The notes under the pieces: model-generated
The model's database searches: none
The model's input: the letters and a program-made list of their open reading frames with translations, nothing else
Told to the model about the DNA's origin: nothing
Position numbers and translations under genes: made by a program
In this document: positions 6,693-12,401 of the stretch, piece by piece
Position numbering within the stretch: the stretch's first letter is position 1
How the letters are laid out: the number at the start of each line of letters is the position of its first letter
Assembly (NCBI GenBank): GCA_030666985.1
Contig: DAOUWT010000030.1
Location: 1-15,568 of the forward strand
Origin: Chloroflexota bacterium
Lineage (GTDB): Bacteria; Chloroflexota; Anaerolineae; Anaerolineales; UBA11858
Length of the DNA stretch: 15,568 nucleotides
Direction of reading: 5' to 3'

Positions 6693-6712
6693 CCTCACGT
6701 TTTACGTTTCAC
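6693..6712. repeat. GTGAAACGT repeat forming the parA stop codon
   Basis: On the minus strand this reads GTGAAACGTAAAACGTGAGG. Its second to fourth bases are the TGA stop of parA, and its end forms the GAGGAG ribosome binding site of the next gene. The same block, with one extra AACGTGA unit, forms the stop region of the S41 protease at 13928-13954, and a relative forms that of yidC. Confidence 0.8.
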
Positions 6713-7494
6713 AATTCCGGCACTTTCATTCCGTCGCCTTTCATAAGTTCTTGGGCCAATTTTTTATAGGCCTTGGCTCCGCTGGAGTCTGGGGCATATA
6801 TGGAGATGGGGATGCCGTAAGAGGGAGCTTCTGCGAGACGGACGCTGCGAGGGATGATGCTCTTGAAGACTTGGCCGGGGAAGTGTTTTTTCACCTCGTC
6901 TACCACGTCGTTGGCCAGGTTGGTGCGGCTGTCGAACATGGTCAGCACCACGCCGCGCACGCTGAGGTTAGGGGCTACGGCCTTGCGGACACGGTTGATG
7001 GTCGAGACGAGTTGTCCCAATCCCTCCAAGGGGAGGTATTCACATTGCACGGGGATCAGTATCCCGTCCTTGGCGGCTACCAACCCGTTGAGGGTGAGCA
7101 ACCCTAGCGAGGGGGGACAATCCACCAAAATGTAGTCATACTTGTCTTTGAGGGTTGTTAGGGCCTGTTTGAGGCGGTTTTCGCGTCCTAGTTCGTTCAC
7201 TAGCTCAACCTCCGCTCCGGCCAGATCCGGTGAAGCCGGCAAAATGGAGAGCTTGAGGCGTGGGTTGCGGAGGATGTGTTCGGCAATTCCATCATCTCCC
7301 TGCAGGGCCTCATAAGTTCCGCCGTTGATACTAAACTTATCGACGCCGAGGGATGAGGTGGCATTGGCTTGGGGGTCAATATCGACCAATAATACCTTTT
7401 TGCCGTAGTAGGCCAGGTAAGCTCCCAGGTTGATGGTGGTGGTGGTTTTTCCTACCCCGCCTTTTTGATTTGCAAGTGTGTAAATTTTGCCCAT
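6709..7494 (-). CDS. parA: Chromosome partitioning ATPase ParA (Soj)
   Basis: This deviant-Walker ATPase binds DNA in the ATP state and is stimulated by ParB to move the origin region. It shows KGGVGKTTT (11-19) with the signature Lys, DIDPQANAT (38-46), and the Walker B strand ILVDCPPSLGLLT (122-134). The late PVQCEYLPLEGL and NRVRK...NLSVRGVVLTMFDSRT segments are those of chromosomal Soj/ParA. The length of 261 residues is normal, and no N-terminal HTH as in plasmid P1-type ParA is present. It is the first gene of the parA/IVP/parB unit. A TATAAT lies about 50 bases upstream of the start. Unlike many genomes, mnmG and rsmG do not precede it; jag lies upstream, with a terminator in between. 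Confidence 0.97.
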   Translation of the reverse strand: MGKIYTLANQKGGVGKTTTTINLGAYLAYYGKKVLLVDIDPQANATSSLGVDKFSINGGTYEALQGDDGIAEHILRNPRLKLSILPASPDLAGAEVELVNELGRENRLKQALTTLKDKYDYILVDCPPSLGLLTLNGLVAAKDGILIPVQCEYLPLEGLGQLVSTINRVRKAVAPNLSVRGVVLTMFDSRTNLANDVVDEVKKHFPGQVFKSIIPRSVRLAEAPSYGIPISIYAPDSSGAKAYKKLAQELMKGDGMKVPEL

Positions 7495-7542
7495 GTATTT
7501 TTGATCCTCTTGAATGGTTTGAATGCTGTGTGTAGTGGTTGC

Positions 7543-7548
7543 ATTATA
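7543..7548 (-). promoter_or_regulatory. Candidate -10 element for parA
   Basis: TATAAT on the minus strand lies about 49 bases before the parA ATG, in the gap after the jag terminator where a promoter is required. No convincing -35 lies at 16-18 bases, so the assignment rests on the -10 and context alone. Confidence 0.4.
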
Positions 7549-7561
7549 CCTGATGTTGGGT

Positions 7562-7790
7562 GATTAGGGACTAGGAATCAGGGACTAGGGATTAGTCGGA
7601 TTGTTTCGACTTGGCGTAGTAGCCTGCAATTCATTCGCAGGCGATGGTGCGGGGGTGCGGGGGTGCTGGAGCGCGGGGGGACGGTGGCGCTGGGGTGCGG
7701 GGAACAAACTCCCCCAGAGTTGGGGGCCGGGGGGCGCTGGAAACAGACAAACCCACAAACTTCATACTCTTCACATCCCTCATACCCCCC
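7562..7790. other. parA-jag spacer: short tandem repeats and G-rich tract
   Basis: No gene is seen. From 7562 to 7599 a roughly 14-base unit (AGGGACTAGGAATC and variants) recurs. A small stem follows (GCCTGC 7622-7627 with GCAGGC 7637-7642). From 7648 to 7735 the plus strand is strongly G-rich, with an 8-base unit GGTGCGGG and at least seven runs of four or more G (first at 7651-7655, last at 7729-7734). Open frames across it encode only low-complexity peptides. Confidence 0.75.
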
Positions 7791-7802
7791 TCCCCATCAA
7801 AA

Positions 7803-7834
7803 AAGCACGAACGCTCAAAAGAACATTCGTGCTT
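7803..7834 (-). terminator. Intrinsic terminator after jag
   Basis: Read on the minus strand, AAGCACGAA pairs with TTCGTGCTT, with further inner pairing of GTTC with GAGC. A run of six T follows the stem. It lies 25 bases after the jag stop codon and ends the minus-strand rpmH-to-jag cluster, separating it from parA. Confidence 0.8.
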
Positions 7835-7858
7835 ATGTAAATCGAGAAGAGCGTGTGT

Positions 7859-8596
7859 TTATTCTTCGGGGTAAATGACTACCTTGCGGTAAGGGTTTTC
7901 GCCAGTGCTTTCGGTGTAGACATGGGGGTTTTTCTCAAGTTCTATGTGGGCGAAGCGACGCTCGTTGGGGGGCATGGGTTCTAAGGCTTGGCGGCGTTGG
8001 GAATTTGCGACTTGTTCCGCCACGCGACGCGCTAATTGCCGGACTTGTTGTTCGCGGCGTTCGCGGTAGCCTTCTACATCAAGGGAAAGGGGAATGCCGC
8101 GTTTTAGCTCTTTGCCCATTATCAAACGTGCGATGTATTGCAAGTCGTTCAGGGTTTTTGCACGCCGCCCAATTAGAATGCTTAGATCGTCTCCGGCGAT
8201 GTCCACCTTTATGGGGTGGTAACGGAAGTTTTCTCTCTCTTCGTCAAATTGAGCCGTTACTTGAGCAGTGATTTTCATTTTTTCCAGTAGGTCGGTGACG
8301 ATTTCTTTAGCCAGGTTGAGGACATCGCCCTCTTCAACTTCGGCTTCATCCTTAACTTCAGACTCAGGAGGAGCTTCTTTTTCCACTTTTGCGGTTTGTT
8401 CTCCAGCCTCTTCGGATTTGATAGAGATACGAACCCGGGCTTGGCGAGCGCCTATGCCTAATAGTCCTGAGCTGCCTTCATCTAATACTTCTGCTTCTAC
8501 CTGTTCTCGTGGTAAACCCAAGTCGTCTAAGCCTTTCTGAATAGCTTCTTCTACTGTGGGGGCAATCACTTCTAGAGTTGCGCGTTTGTTATTCAT
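7859..8596 (-). CDS. jag: RNA-binding protein Jag/KhpB (Jag-N, KH, R3H)
   Basis: Jag/KhpB is a cytoplasmic RNA-binding protein that in several bacteria pairs with KhpA and influences cell division and wall synthesis. All three expected parts are visible in 245 residues. The Jag-N domain (about 5-58, with EEGSSGLLGIG-like residues 38-49) comes first. An acidic, low-complexity linker (about 60-92) follows. The KH-like domain (about 128-168) has GRRAKTLNDLQYI at 143-155. The R3H domain (about 178-243) has its Arg-x3-His motif at R213-H217 (NERRFAHIEL) and the NPYRKVVIYP end. AGAGG lies five bases before the ATG. It is the last gene of the rpmH-rnpA-yidD-yidC cluster, its usual place next to yidC, and is followed by a terminator. 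Confidence 0.96.
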   Translation of the reverse strand: MNNKRATLEVIAPTVEEAIQKGLDDLGLPREQVEAEVLDEGSSGLLGIGARQARVRISIKSEEAGEQTAKVEKEAPPESEVKDEAEVEEGDVLNLAKEIVTDLLEKMKITAQVTAQFDEERENFRYHPIKVDIAGDDLSILIGRRAKTLNDLQYIARLIMGKELKRGIPLSLDVEGYRERREQQVRQLARRVAEQVANSQRRQALEPMPPNERRFAHIELEKNPHVYTESTGENPYRKVVIYPEE

Positions 8597-8660
8597 AGAA
8601 ACCTCTTTATGTATGACGATATCTATAGGATTGAGTTAGCGTTGGTATGGGACTTGGGGG

Positions 8661-8728
8661 CGTGTTGCGTGATGCGTGTTGCGTGAAGTCACTTATCACG
8701 TTTCACTACTCACGTGTTCACGTTTCAC
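8661..8728. repeat. GTGAAACGT-family repeat between yidC and jag
   Basis: One half of this 68-base block consists of CGTGTTGCGTGATG units and the other of their complements (TCACG, CACGTTTCAC), giving a loose hairpin. It contains a CACGTG centre (8711-8716). Its edge forms the yidC stop codon (8725-8727). The rest of the yidC-jag gap shows no promoter that I trust. Confidence 0.8.
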
Positions 8729-9483
8729 TTTGCATCAGACTTAGAAGGCAATAATTTCTTGAAGTCGATACGGCCCTGGAGCGCGTATTGGATAATCGAA
8801 GTCAGGTTGCTGGCTACAAAGTAAACGGCTAAACCTGAGGCATATTGGTAGGCAAAATAACCCATTAGCAGGGGCATGTAATATTGCATGGCTTTGCCCA
8901 TTTGGGCTGCTTGGTCATCGCCTCCACTGCTTGGGTTTGTGGTGGAGATCATCTTGGTTTGGAAATAGGAGCTCACGGTGACAATAATGGCCAGGACAGG
9001 AACTCCGAAGCCGAAGATCATCAAACGTTCGGGTTCACTCAGATCCATCCATAGGAAATGATTGTTGATGGGGATGAGATTGGCGCCGTCAGATATGTGC
9101 TTGGAGAGTTTTATAAGCTGCAAAGGAGTGACAGCTAAAGTGCGGATGACGGCTTGGTAAAGGCCAATGATGATGGGAAATTGGATCAGGGTTGGCAAGC
9201 ATGACCCAAGGGGGTTGATGCCCATTTCCTTATAAATCTCCATTTGTTTCTTGGAGAGCGTTTCTTTATCATCCTTATATTTCTTTTGGATGTCTTGCCA
9301 CTTTTTCGATTTTTGAAGCTCCTGCATACCTTTGCTGCTTTTCATTTGGCTGGCAGTGAGCGGGTAAGTTATAAGTCGTACCAGAATCGTGAAGATGATA
9401 ATGGCCAAACCAAAGTTATTGCCCACCAAATCGTAAATATATAACAAAATATTGATCATTAAGCTGATGAATGCGTCCCACAT
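8725..9483 (-). CDS. yidC: Membrane protein insertase YidC/Oxa1
   Basis: YidC inserts and folds membrane proteins, alone or with SecYEG. The 252-residue protein is the short form without the large periplasmic domain of Proteobacteria, as expected for a monoderm-type YidC. Features in order: an N-terminal hydrophobic segment (3-20), TM1 with FTILVRLITYPL (31-42) including the conserved groove Arg36, a charged cytoplasmic coiled hairpin (about 45-88), then NPLGSCLPTLIQFPI (90-104). FLWMDLSEPE and three further TM segments follow, before a Lys-rich tail. There is no lipobox. The start has only a weak GGAT ribosome site. It sits in its standard place upstream of jag, but 224 bases after a BamB-like lipoprotein rather than directly after yidD. 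Confidence 0.96.
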   Translation of the reverse strand: MWDAFISLMINILLYIYDLVGNNFGLAIIIFTILVRLITYPLTASQMKSSKGMQELQKSKKWQDIQKKYKDDKETLSKKQMEIYKEMGINPLGSCLPTLIQFPIIIGLYQAVIRTLAVTPLQLIKLSKHISDGANLIPINNHFLWMDLSEPERLMIFGFGVPVLAIIVTVSSYFQTKMISTTNPSSGGDDQAAQMGKAMQYYMPLLMGYFAYQYASGLAVYFVASNLTSIIQYALQGRIDFKKLLPSKSDAK

Positions 9484-9577
9484 AGTTTTATCCGTTGGTC
9501 AAGTTAAAGGTTAATATCCAAGTATTTCCAATAAATTATTTGTAACTGTTCACCCTCTCTAGTAAAAATGCGAGATA

Positions 9578-9687
9578 TGTCACTCTGAGAGAGCGTGTCC
9601 TAGCAGCACCCGCTAGGATATGCGAACGAAGAGTCTCCCACCTCGAGCGGGGGGATTCTTCAGGCAAAAAACGCTTTCAGAATGACA
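9578..9687. repeat. TGTCACTCTGA/TCAGAATGACA inverted-repeat element
   Basis: The terminal repeats TGTCACTCTGA (9578-9588) and TCAGAATGACA (9677-9687) match at 10 of 11 positions. Inside are the words GCGAACGAAGAGTCTC and GGGGATTCTT, which also pair partly. Just outside, TTGTAACTGTTCA (about 9539-9551) resembles the outer arm of the 3320-3435 element. It is non-coding and fills the yidC upstream region. Confidence 0.75.
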
Positions 9688-9706
9688 CCTCTGAATGCTA
9701 CAGTCA

Positions 9707-10786
9707 TTATTCTTCCGAAAGGGAGAAGCTCCACTTTCTAACGCCACTGGGGTCATATCCGATTAATAAGTCTTCCTGCTCGGACGGAGCCACCAGAACT
9801 AAATCTTCTGCAGCAACTGGGCTGGTATAGAGTTTTCCTTCCAGGGAGTTGTTCTGTTGGATAACGCCATCCCGGTCGACAATAATGAAGGAACCTTCTG
9901 AGGTGCCAAAATAAATCTTCTCGTCAATGACTAGGGGGGCCGAGACAATTTCCCCGCCGGGCTGAACTTGCCAGAGTTGTTCTCCGGTTTTGGCGTCTAG
10001 GGCGTAGAAATTGCCTGAAATGTCGCTCGCGTAAAGTTGTTCGCCATCCACTACCGGGCTGGCCCAGGCCCAACCCTGGGTACCGAAGCGCCAGAGCACT
10101 TCTTGCGTATCGAGATCAATGGCTATGATTTCCTTCGCGAAAGTGCTGGTATATAGAGTACCATCAGCAATGCTTGGAGCGTTGACAATTGGGCCGCCCA
10201 GGCCTTCTGTCTTCCATAGTTGGACGCCGTTTTTGGGGTTAATGGCATAAATATGGTGATCCATGGAGGCAACATAGATGCAGTCACAAGCTTCTGTGAC
10301 GCTGGGTTGGGCCCAAATAGGTTCTTCGGTTTGGAACGGTTCCCAAAGTTCAACGCCTTCAAGACTGAGGGCATACACTTTGCCATCCGATGAAGGGGCA
10401 AAAATGCCTTCAGGAGTCACTAGAGGGCTGCCAACGTAGCGGCCTTCGGCTTCTTCGTAAGTCCAGTTCAAATTGCCGTTGGCGGGGTCTAGGCTGTATA
10501 AAAAGCCATTATAACTTCCCACAATGAGTTGGCCATCATCTGTCAGAACCGGTGCGGCATAAAAACTCACGTTTTTCTCGGGTTCGGAGGGGTACTGCCA
10601 TTTGAGACTCCCATTATTCAAATTTACAGCGTAAATATGTGGGCCAGCTGCCAGGTAAGCTGTATCTTGGCTGGCTATTAATCCCGCCCAGCCAGATGCC
10701 GATAAACGACTCCCAGAACCAGCGCATGCGCTGACCGATAAGGTAATCACTAATAAGGTAAGGGTTAGTAATAGAATTTTTTTCAT
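9707..10786 (-). CDS. PQQ-type eight-bladed beta-propeller lipoprotein (BamB-like) in the yidC cluster
   Basis: The 359-residue protein starts with a clear lipoprotein signal: MKK, a hydrophobic core, and lipobox VSAC with Cys21. About eight repeats follow of the pattern (V/A)(G/S)...(I/V)YAL(D/N)..(N/T)G...W, for example HIYAVNLNNGSLKWQY, FLYSLDPANGNLNWTY, KVYALSLEGVELWE, HIYAINPKNGVQLWK, NFYALDAKTGEQLWQ. This makes an eight-bladed propeller as in BamB and quinoprotein dehydrogenases, but no PQQ-ligand set is evident. ATG at 10786 is chosen because the signal peptide begins there; an in-frame upstream extension would run through a hairpin repeat. No good Shine-Dalgarno precedes it, but TACAAT lies six bases upstream. 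BamB helps outer-membrane assembly in Proteobacteria; here a role near YidC on the outer face of the membrane is inferred from position only. Confidence 0.85.
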   Translation of the reverse strand: MKKILLLTLTLLVITLSVSACAGSGSRLSASGWAGLIASQDTAYLAAGPHIYAVNLNNGSLKWQYPSEPEKNVSFYAAPVLTDDGQLIVGSYNGFLYSLDPANGNLNWTYEEAEGRYVGSPLVTPEGIFAPSSDGKVYALSLEGVELWEPFQTEEPIWAQPSVTEACDCIYVASMDHHIYAINPKNGVQLWKTEGLGGPIVNAPSIADGTLYTSTFAKEIIAIDLDTQEVLWRFGTQGWAWASPVVDGEQLYASDISGNFYALDAKTGEQLWQVQPGGEIVSAPLVIDEKIYFGTSEGSFIIVDRDGVIQQNNSLEGKLYTSPVAAEDLVLVAPSEQEDLLIGYDPSGVRKWSFSLSEE

Positions 10787-10796
10787 AGTTGTATTG

Positions 10797-10856
10797 TATC
10801 TTTTCAATATCTTGGGGCTAAGACTTCCGAAGTCTCGCCCCGTATTTTTGAGATGA
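10797..10856. repeat. Hairpin block A (GACTTCCGAAGTC), duplicated at 11201-11286
   Basis: The left part (10797-10835) and the right part TATTTTTGAGATGA (10843-10856) repeat almost exactly in block B at 11201-11286, which is longer in its middle. AGACTTCCGAAGTCT (10821-10835) is an odd palindrome embedded in GGGGC (10814-10818) and GCCCC (10837-10841). It lies between yidD and the propeller lipoprotein. Confidence 0.85.
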
Positions 10857-10872
10857 TGCGTTACAGTCATCT

Positions 10873-11178
10873 TCAGGGGACAGGATCAATCCCCCCAGGG
10901 TTAAAAGGATTGCAGCGTAAAACGCGCCAGGCAGCTAAGAAGCCGCCCTTGATGATCCCGTATTTATAAATAGCTCTGTACCCATAGTGAGAACAAGTAG
11001 GGTAAAAGCGACAAACATTCTCAGGCAAAGCGCGTGAAAATGTCTCCTGGTAGAGGCGGATCAATGCTAGAAAAGGGATGCGTGGTAGGTTTGCGATATT
11101 TAGTCTGATGTCTCGCAATCTCGGTTCTATTATATGATCGTGTTCTACTCTGCTTTCAATATAAAAATCAGTTGACAT
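10873..11178 (-). CDS. yidD: Membrane protein insertion efficiency factor YidD
   Basis: YidD is a small membrane-associated protein that aids membrane protein insertion, coded between rnpA and yidC in most bacteria. The core is unmistakable: LALIRLYQETFSRALP (37-52), then CRFYPTCSHYGYRAIYKYG (56-74) with its invariant Cys pair, GGFLAAWRVLRCNPFNPGGIDPVP to the end. Family members are usually about 70-85 residues and begin near the LALIRLY segment. Here about 30 extra residues (ESRVEHDHIIEPRLRDIRLNI) precede it, so the start is uncertain. ATG at 11178 gives 101 residues. A TTG at 11211 is also in frame but lies within a repeat. No Shine-Dalgarno is seen; TAAAAT lies five bases before the ATG. 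It follows rnpA, as expected. Confidence 0.9.
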   Translation of the reverse strand: MSTDFYIESRVEHDHIIEPRLRDIRLNIANLPRIPFLALIRLYQETFSRALPENVCRFYPTCSHYGYRAIYKYGIIKGGFLAAWRVLRCNPFNPGGIDPVP

Positions 11179-11200
11179 GTGGAATTTTACGAAAATAGGG

Positions 11201-11286
11201 TATCTTTTCAATATTTTGGGGACAAGACTTCCGAAGTCTTCAAATCCTTTAGACTTCGGAAGTCTTGGATTCTATTTTTGAGATGA
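11201..11286. repeat. Hairpin block B, overlapping the 3' end of rnpA
   Basis: CAAGACTTCCGAAGTCT (11223-11239) pairs perfectly with 11251-11267 over an 11-base loop. The flanks (11201-11222 and 11273-11286) repeat those of block A at 10797-10856. The 11272-11286 edge codes for the last residues and stop codon of rnpA. It lies between rnpA and yidD, so it could affect processing of the shared transcript. Confidence 0.85.
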
Positions 11287-11634
11287 CACAAAATTGGCTT
11301 TATGGTAAAGGCCAGCTTTGCGAAGAAGCGATTTTAAAGCGTTTTGCGTTTTTTGGCAATTTGAATCTGCTAATGGGCGTCGGGCTATGATTACGAAATC
11401 CCAGCCGCTTTTGATATTTGGTAAAAGATTCTGCAGGGCGGCCCGAATAAGACGTTTGGCGCGGTTGCGATCTACTGCGTTTCCTACAGAACGCCCTGCA
11501 GTAACTGCAAAGCGTGAATGGCCTGTGTCATTCGGTAGGCTAATCAACACAACAAGCGGGTGGGCAAAAGATTCTCCGAATCGCCGCACCCGCTTGATAT
11601 CCATTGAACTTTTAAGACGAAATCTCCGTTTCAC
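11272..11634 (-). CDS. rnpA: Ribonuclease P protein component
   Basis: RnpA is the protein subunit of RNase P, which with its RNA matures the 5' ends of tRNAs. The 120 residues begin MKRRFRLKSSMDIKRVRRFGESFAHPLVVL, the standard N-terminus, and carry the RNR signature in GNAVDRNRAKRLIRA (51-65). WDFVIIARRP (78-87) and the terminal helix with LLRKAGL follow. The start is GTG at 11634, 25 bases after the rpmH stop, with a weak GAAGA ribosome site. The last four residues and the stop lie inside a dispersed hairpin repeat. It is co-transcribed with rpmH from the promoter at 11887-11915. Confidence 0.95.
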   Translation of the reverse strand: MKRRFRLKSSMDIKRVRRFGESFAHPLVVLISLPNDTGHSRFAVTAGRSVGNAVDRNRAKRLIRAALQNLLPNIKSGWDFVIIARRPLADSNCQKTQNALKSLLRKAGLYHKANFVSSQK

Positions 11635-11659
11635 TCTTCAATTTACTTTACCGCAAAAT

Positions 11660-11839
11660 TTAGCTGTTCCAATTTGTCTTCTTGACGTGGTTATTAGCTT
11701 TGTGAGCCAAGTGATGGCGGCCTTTCAGCCGGCGTCGTTTTAGAACCTTGCGACCACCTTTGGTTTTCATGCGTGCTCTAAAACCATGTGTTCGTACTCT
11801 ACGTCGTTTTTTGGGTTGGTATGTTCGTTTTGTTGACAT
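11660..11839 (-). CDS. rpmH: 50S ribosomal protein L34, with a longer C-terminus
   Basis: This 59-residue protein of the large ribosomal subunit reads MSTKRTYQPKKRRRVRTHGF, then RARMKTKGGRKVLKRRRLKG, which is the canonical L34 sequence. Most L34 proteins end within a few residues of the RRRxKGRxxL motif, at about 44-50 residues. Here a tail of about 15 residues rich in His, Asn and Lys (HLAHKANNHVKKTNWNS) follows. The frame has a strong AAGGAGA ribosome site before its ATG. It is the first gene of the minus-strand rpmH-rnpA-yidD-yidC-jag cluster. No dnaA lies upstream, as it would in many genomes. Confidence 0.93.
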   Translation of the reverse strand: MSTKRTYQPKKRRRVRTHGFRARMKTKGGRKVLKRRRLKGRHHLAHKANNHVKKTNWNS

Positions 11840-11886
11840 TAATTATTCTCCTTCATTTATTCATTACTTTAGTTAATCGACGGTGC

Positions 11887-11915
11887 ATTATACCGTGAGC
11901 TTCAAATTTGGTCAA
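11887..11915 (-). promoter_or_regulatory. Sigma-70-type promoter of the rpmH operon
   Basis: On the minus strand TTGACC (11910-11915) and TATAAT (11887-11892) are separated by exactly 17 bases. This is the best promoter in the window. The -10 ends about 47 bases before the rpmH ATG. It would drive rpmH, rnpA and probably the genes behind them. Confidence 0.8.
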
Positions 11916-11953
11916 ACCTGATTTTGCTAAAAAATTGGGTTCTTTGATGAATG

Positions 11954-12085
11954 GTGTGGTAGAGGATACGGCACAAGACCTGTCAGGTTTCCAAAGACCC
12001 TTTTGAGAGGGTAAACAAGTGCTATTCAGACATGAATTTATCCAAAAATCACCGTATAAAACCTGACAGGTCTGGCGAACCACAC
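11954..12085. repeat. GACCTGTCAGG inverted-repeat element
   Basis: AGACCTGTCAGGTTT (11976-11990) pairs perfectly with AAACCTGACAGGTCT (12059-12073). Outer GTGTGGT (11954-11960) pairs with ACCACAC (12079-12085). The interior is A/T-rich and non-coding, and holds one near-DnaA-box word, TTATCCAAA (about 12038-12047). Together with the MITE-like copy at 12198 it fills the gap of about 560 bases between rpmH and the DUF364 gene, where I find no gene. Confidence 0.8.
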
Positions 12086-12197
12086 AAAAGGTCAAAGAGC
12101 CAAAAATCGTTCTAAGTTCATGGTACACGGAAAACACGGATGAAAACGAAGGAACAATATCCTCTTTAGAATAGTACAAGAAGCGAGAGATTTTATA

Positions 12198-12281
12198 CTA
12201 GCTGCCCGACACATTTTCAGACATGTCCGCGTTCATCAGTGCTCGTCCGCGTCCCATTAGGTGAAACTGTTAGGCAGCTAG
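12198..12281. mobile_element. MITE-like element, copy 2 (CTAGCTGCC ends)
   Basis: This 84-bp element starts CTAGCTGCCCGACA. The complement of its right end is CTAGCTGCCTAACA, 12 of 14 identical. The flanks GATTTTATA (12189-12197) and GATTTTGTA (12281-12289) differ at one of nine bases. The ends match those of copy 1 at 4587-4718, and both contain CCGCGTTCATC/ACGGATGAAC-type words inside. The upstream neighbourhood (about 12125-12140) also holds loose ACACGGATGAA words. A TATAAT follows at 12291-12296 ahead of the DUF364 gene. Confidence 0.7.
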
Positions 12282-12341
12282 ATTTTGTATTATAATCGGT
12301 TGTGAATGCATACCTAGAAAAATAACCTGCGTTCCTCTTCT

Positions 12342-12386
12342 CAACACGCGACACGCAACACGCAACACGCGACACGTACCACGCAC
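12342..12386. repeat. CAACACGC tandem array in the DUF364 leader
   Basis: About six units of 8 bases (CAACACGC, GACACGC, GACACGT, ACCACGC) run up to two bases before the ribosome binding site of the next gene. The same unit, in the other orientation, is present at 8661-8685. It belongs to the CGTG/CACG word family of 6049-6165. Confidence 0.8.
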
Positions 12387-12401
12387 CAGGAATAACCACA
12401 C

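Noticed and set aside
6535..7107. Long plus-strand frame opposite the IVP-type gene and parA
   Set aside because: It is an antisense shadow of two well-supported genes.
7601..7878. Overlapping plus-strand frames in the parA-jag spacer
   Set aside because: They run through G-rich repeats and a terminator, and their products are low complexity.
8700..8728. Complete parS site (CACGTG centre at 8711-8716)
   Set aside because: The flanks do not match GTTTCACGTGAAAC on both sides. No full 14-16 base palindrome was found in the window, only half-sites.
10787..10870. N-terminal extension of the propeller lipoprotein
   Set aside because: It codes across a duplicated hairpin block and would bury the lipoprotein signal peptide; the start at 10786 fits far better.
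11853..12179. Minus-strand frame of 108 codons upstream of rpmH
   Set aside because: It overlaps the rpmH promoter and an inverted-repeat element, has no ribosome site, and its Cys/Ser-rich product resembles no protein.
11840..12401. oriC next to rpmH
   Set aside because: Only one near-DnaA-box word (TTATCCAAA) is visible, there is no AT-rich unwinding repeat set, and dnaA is absent; the region is better explained by repeats.
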